Of a DNA stretch of 13,499 nucleotides, positions 7,521-13,499 are shown in pieces. The number at the start of each line of letters is the position of its first letter. The stretch's first letter is position 1. Source of the stretch: Acidobacteriota bacterium (lineage in GTDB: Bacteria; Acidobacteriota; Thermoanaerobaculia; Multivoradales; JAHEKO01); the NCBI GenBank assembly GCA_024638355.1, contig JAHEKO010000058.1, forward strand, positions 1 to 13,499, read 5' to 3'. A program made the translations under genes and the position numbers. The notes beneath the pieces are model-generated. The model ran no database searches. It was not told the DNA's origin and saw only the letters and a list, made by a program, of their open reading frames with translations.

Positions 7521-7877
7521 TCAGGTCGTGGCCTTGAGCTCCTCTTCCGCGAGGATGATCAGGATGATCGCCGCCACGCCGAGCGGCGGGCAGATGAGGG
7601 TCGAGCTGATGGCGGCCGCCAGCGCCCAGCCCCAGCGCCGGCGCTGCAGCGCCGAGACGCCGCCGAAGATCGATACCCAGCCGAGGACGAGTGCGCCGAT
7701 CGCCCCGATTCCGAACGCCAACCTGACGAACTGGAAGGGAAACTCGTCGACGTCGAACTCGGGCGCGTTGAAGAAGAAGAACGCGAAGAGTGCCATCATC
7801 AGGAAGCCGAACAGCGCCAGGCAGCCGGTGATGATGCACAGCACTCCGGAAACGGTGGGCATCCAGCTTTTCTCCAT
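7521..7877 (-). CDS. Small multi-span membrane protein of unknown function
   Basis: The product is 118 residues and dominated by hydrophobic segments at about 8-36, 52-76 and 82-110, the last possibly a broken pair, so three or four membrane spans are likely. Between the first two lies a short acidic/aromatic loop (NAPEFDVDEFPFQF). The short basic stretch LQRRRWGW (77-84) between the second and third hydrophobic segments suggests a cytoplasmic side there. The C-terminus is EEELKATT. I do not recognise a named family; small DUF4064-like bacterial membrane proteins have a similar build. ATG 7877 is chosen because AGGAGGT lies 4 nt ahead on the minus strand (7882-7888). An in-frame ATG at 7904 would add residues that overlap this site. 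It is convergent with asnB (16-nt gap) and divergent from the methyltransferase. Confidence 0.78.
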   Translation of the reverse strand: MEKSWMPTVSGVLCIITGCLALFGFLMMALFAFFFFNAPEFDVDEFPFQFVRLAFGIGAIGALVLGWVSIFGGVSALQRRRWGWALAAAISSTLICPPLGVAAIILIILAEEELKATT

Positions 7878-7881
7878 GTCG

Positions 7882-7888
7882 ACCTCCT
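7882..7888 (-). promoter_or_regulatory. Shine-Dalgarno deciding the start of the small membrane protein
   Basis: AGGAGGT on the minus strand, 4 nt ahead of ATG 7877. It is a near-perfect anti-16S match and would lie inside the coding region if the in-frame ATG at 7904 were used. Confidence 0.75.
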
Positions 7889-7970
7889 CTACGGGACCCA
7901 TCAATGAGCACTACGCACTCCGGGCCCAGAAGATTCGGTGCGTCGATCTTCGCCCACGAGTAGGCACTGC

Positions 7971-8795
7971 GTGACGGCTGACGACGACTCGCCGCGTGAG
8001 CACTGGACCGCGGCCTACCGCACCGATCCGCTGGTCTTCTACGAGACCGAAGGTCCGATCTTCAATAACCCCGAGCTGACCCGGCAGGAGGTGGATCTGG
8101 TCCAAGCGGCGGCGCGACGGCTGGGGACCTCGATCACCTCTCCGATTCTCGATCTCGCTTGCGGCCCCGGGCGACACGGCCGCCTGCTGGCCCGTCGCGG
8201 CCAGAGGGTCGTCGGCCTCGACCTCTCCGTCGGACTTCTGGGCATCGCCTCGGCGATCGCCGCGAGCGAGCCCAGGCCCCGTCGCCCGCCGGCGTGGGTG
8301 TGCGCCGATCTCCAGGGACCGCCCTTCGTGCCCGCCTCGTTCGAGAGTGCGTTGCTGCTCGGCAAGAGCTTCGGCTTCTTCTCCGAGCGCCGCAACCGGA
8401 GGATCCTCGAGCGGGTCGAGCGCTCGCTCCGGCCCGGGGGCTTCTTCGGCTTCGATCTGCCGGACCGTGAGCCGTACCTGGCCTCGATTCGCCCAGTCGA
8501 GAGCGAGGAGCGCACCCGCGCGAACGGGGAGAAGCTGGTGAGTGAGTTCCGCTCGCGCTGGCGGGCGGAGACGAGGCGGCTCGAGGTCCACGAGCGCCAC
8601 GTGCTGGCGGCCACCGACGAAGTCCTCTGGGACGGCGGATGGGACGTTCGGCTCTACGACGCCGACGAGCTCGCCGAGATCCTCGCGGCGGCCGGGTTCG
8701 CGAGGATCGACGTCAGGAGAGCCCGGCTGGTCGAAGCCCAGGGCGCGAAGGGCGACGTGCTGGTCGCCGGGGCGATGAAGCCGGCGGAAGCCTAG
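7971..8795 (+). CDS. Class I SAM-dependent methyltransferase, substrate unknown
   Basis: From GTG 7971 the product is 274 residues and soluble. The Rossmann methyltransferase core is clear: motif I ILDLACGPGRHG (59-70), the acidic end of strand 2 in VVGLDLS (80-86), CADLQGPPF (111-119) after the third strand, and LRPGGFFGFDLPD (153-165) for the motif III region. A C-terminal YDADELAEILAAAGF helix is typical of the broad Methyltransf_11/25 group. The sequence gives no substrate; small molecule is more usual than nucleic acid for this type. An alternative GTG at 7938 would add 11 residues, but those codons (CGT, CGA, TCT, AGT, AGG) lack the G/C third-base bias of the gene, so I prefer 7971; neither has a strong Shine-Dalgarno. 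It is convergent with the kinase gene, with nine bases between stop codons. Confidence 0.83.
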   Translation: MTADDDSPREHWTAAYRTDPLVFYETEGPIFNNPELTRQEVDLVQAAARRLGTSITSPILDLACGPGRHGRLLARRGQRVVGLDLSVGLLGIASAIAASEPRPRRPPAWVCADLQGPPFVPASFESALLLGKSFGFFSERRNRRILERVERSLRPGGFFGFDLPDREPYLASIRPVESEERTRANGEKLVSEFRSRWRAETRRLEVHERHVLAATDEVLWDGGWDVRLYDADELAEILAAAGFARIDVRRARLVEAQGAKGDVLVAGAMKPAEA

Positions 8796-8804
8796 CCGCG
8801 TTGG

Positions 8805-8808
<4 letters not shown>
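8792..8808. terminator. Short inverted repeat spanning both convergent stop codons
   Basis: CTAGCC (8792-8797), loop GCGTT, GGCTAG (8803-8808). The perfect 6-bp stem contains the methyltransferase stop (8793-8795) and the kinase stop (8805-8807, minus strand). No T-run follows on either strand, so it is at best a weak bidirectional transcript end. Confidence 0.3.
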
Positions 8809-11477
<2,669 letters not shown>

Positions 11478-11529
11478 GCGAGGTGGCGGTCGTTCTGGGA
11501 CATGGATGCGCCGGCGTGAACGGCAACCG

Positions 11530-11536
11530 TATTATA
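11530..11536. promoter_or_regulatory. AT-rich divergent promoter island with overlapping -10 hexamers
   Basis: Minus strand: perfect TATAAT at 11531-11536, about 54 bases before the kinase ATG. Plus strand: TATTAT at 11530-11535 (five of six), about 27 bases before the leader ORF ATG. Neither has a recognisable TTGACA at 16-18 nt. The surrounding 11527-11547 stretch stands out as AT-rich in a GC-rich window. Overlap means the two directions cannot be occupied at once. Confidence 0.45.
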
Positions 11537-11546
11537 TGTACTCTTT

Positions 11547-11552
11547 AGGAGG
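11547..11552 (+). promoter_or_regulatory. Shine-Dalgarno ahead of the 44-codon leader ORF
   Basis: AGGAGG lies 9 nt before ATG 11562. It is a full-strength site with no other start codon in range, which is the main reason to consider the small ORF translated. A second AGAGGAG directly abuts the ATG and is too close to function for it. Confidence 0.5.
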
Positions 11553-11561
11553 CCAGAGGAG

Positions 11562-11696
11562 ATGTACGCCAGCCCGGCCGGCACGGAGCGGACTCGGCTT
11601 CGTTCCGCGGCGATCGCCTACCGCGAGCGCGCCTGCGGCCGCCTCGCCGCGGCCGCACCGCCCATCCTGCGAGCACCCGAGAGGAGGTCCCGATGA
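11562..11696 (+). CDS. Possible 44-residue arginine-rich leader ORF overlapping the two-TM gene
   Basis: This short ORF runs from ATG 11562 to the TGA at 11694-11696. Its stop overlaps the start of the next gene in an ATGA (11693-11696), the classic arrangement for translational coupling. It has a strong Shine-Dalgarno (AGGAGG, 9 nt ahead) and fairly high G/C at third positions until the last codons, which also encode the next gene's ribosome site. The product begins MYASPAGTERTRLRSAA, ends RAPERRSR, is rich in Arg and Ala, and has no membrane segment or known domain. It could be a regulatory leader peptide, a real small protein, or chance in GC-rich DNA. A GC hairpin (11634-11657) lies within it. 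I cannot assign a function. Confidence 0.35.
   Translation: MYASPAGTERTRLRSAAIAYRERACGRLAAAAPPILRAPERRSR
11634..11657 (+). repeat. GC-rich inverted repeat in the leader of the two-TM gene
   Basis: TGCGGCCGC (11634-11642), loop CTCGCC, GCGGCCGCA (11649-11657): a perfect 9-bp stem with a 6-nt loop. Each arm also contains the palindrome GCGGCCGC, so the arms are direct repeats too. It ends 35 nt before the ATG at 11693 and could slow transcription or ribosomes ahead of the gene. Confidence 0.5.
11682..11688 (+). promoter_or_regulatory. Shine-Dalgarno of the two-TM gene
   Basis: AGGAGGT, 4 nt before ATG 11693. It favours this ATG over the in-frame ATG at 11702, for which the spacing would be 13 nt. 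Confidence 0.7.
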
Positions 11697-12118
11697 ATGC
11701 GATGACCGAAGCGGAGTACGTCGAGCAGCGTCTCGACGATCAGATCGGGTGGTTCGACCGGAAGAGCGGCCTGAACCAGAGTCGCTACAAGCGGATCAGG
11801 GTGGTGGAGATCGCCGCCGCGGCGGCCGTTCCGGTGCTGGTGGCGCTCGGCCAGGAGGCGGGAGCCGCCGTCGCCGGAGCTCTGGTCACGGTCGTCGCCG
11901 GGCTGCTGTTGGTCTACAAGTTCGACGAGACCTGGACCAGCTACCGCGCTACCTGGAGCGCTCTCCAGCGCGAGAAGATCCTCCATGGAACCCGGGTCGC
12001 GCCCTACGACGACGAGGACAGCCGCTTCCGGCGGCTGGTGAAGCGCGTCGAAGCGATTCTGGGCGCCGAGAACGAGGGTTGGGTGGAGATGCGCTCGTCG
12101 GAGAGCGAGGACGAATAG
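11693..12118 (+). CDS. DUF4231/SLATT-like two-transmembrane protein
   Basis: The product is 141 residues. The N-terminal helix EYVEQRLDDQIGWFDRKS (8-25), followed by NQSRYKRIRVVEI leading straight into two close membrane segments (about 37-52 and 55-75), is the pattern of DUF4231 proteins. These resemble the SLATT group of two-TM proteins, some of which are proposed membrane effectors in nucleotide-signalling conflict systems. The C-terminal part (DETWTSYRATWSALQREK and FRRLVKRVEAIL) is helical and charged, ending in an acidic tail. Both termini are probably cytoplasmic. The family link is by pattern memory. No SMODS, SLOG or nucleotidyltransferase partner is present here, so an immune role is not supported; DUF4231 proteins also occur alone. 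The closest neighbour is the divergently transcribed Ser/Thr kinase, sharing one promoter island. A strong hairpin follows directly after the stop. Confidence 0.75.
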   Translation: MNAMTEAEYVEQRLDDQIGWFDRKSGLNQSRYKRIRVVEIAAAAAVPVLVALGQEAGAAVAGALVTVVAGLLLVYKFDETWTSYRATWSALQREKILHGTRVAPYDDEDSRFRRLVKRVEAILGAENEGWVEMRSSESEDE

Positions 12119-12151
12119 CGCCCCTCCCCCGAGCGGGCCGGGAGAGGGGCG
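12119..12151. terminator. Strong bidirectional hairpin between convergent genes
   Basis: Left arm 12119-12131 and right arm 12139-12151 pair over 13 positions with one C-A mismatch, around a 7-nt loop (AGCGGGC). It starts immediately after the two-TM gene stop and lies 20 bases from the ahcY stop. There is no T-run on either side, so it may be a U-tract-less terminator or transcript-end stabiliser. Confidence 0.6.
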
Positions 12152-12171
12152 GATCGATCGCGGTTGGTCGA

Positions 12172-13499
<1,328 letters not shown>

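Noticed and set aside
11693..12118. SLATT-type anti-phage effector system
   Set aside because: No nucleotide-synthesising or SLOG-type sensor gene lies beside it, and the neighbours are housekeeping or generic signalling genes.

Overview
The window is GC-rich, with coding frames dominated by G/C third positions, densely packed, and contains no mobile element, CRISPR array, tRNA or rRNA that I can see. A very large membrane-tethered Ser/Thr kinase with TolB-like and TPR regions, the secreted hypothetical proteins and the base composition together suggest a soil or sediment bacterium, most likely Acidobacteriota (Thermoanaerobaculia-like). This placement is an inference, because no ribosomal marker is present.

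Layout. Positions 1-881 (+) hold the 3' end of a gene for a probable exported protein of unknown function. Positions 909-4843 (-) hold a tight three-gene operon, transcribed from 4843 toward 909: trans-3-hydroxy-L-proline dehydratase, a delta1-pyrroline-2-carboxylate reductase of the ornithine cyclodeaminase/mu-crystallin family, and an exported gamma-glutamyltransferase-like Ntn hydrolase. The first two enzymes form a complete two-step route from trans-3-hydroxy-L-proline to L-proline. The third keeps the catalytic threonine but has lost most residues that recognise a gamma-glutamyl group, so its substrate is open. Positions 4872-7504 (+) hold a promoter, an exported DUF4412-like protein and a glutamine-dependent asparagine synthetase (asnB), separated by 16 nt. 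A small membrane protein (7521-7877, -) and a SAM-dependent methyltransferase (7971-8795, +) follow.

The second half is built around a divergent promoter island at about 11527-11547, a conspicuously AT-rich spot. To the left runs the 890-residue kinase (8805-11477, -). To the right run a possible 44-codon leader ORF (11562-11696) and, overlapping it by ATGA, a two-transmembrane DUF4231/SLATT-like protein (11693-12118). A strong hairpin at 12119-12151 separates this from the convergent ahcY gene (S-adenosylhomocysteine hydrolase), which runs off the right edge.

No intergenic gap exceeds about 100 bases, except that 11478-11692 (215 bases) is gene-free if the leader ORF is not real; it then holds only the promoter island, ribosome-binding sites and a GC hairpin. 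The items most worth a second look are the hydroxyproline operon with its remodelled GGT-like enzyme, and the kinase/leader/two-TM locus. I see no recognisable defence island or other clearly new multigene system.
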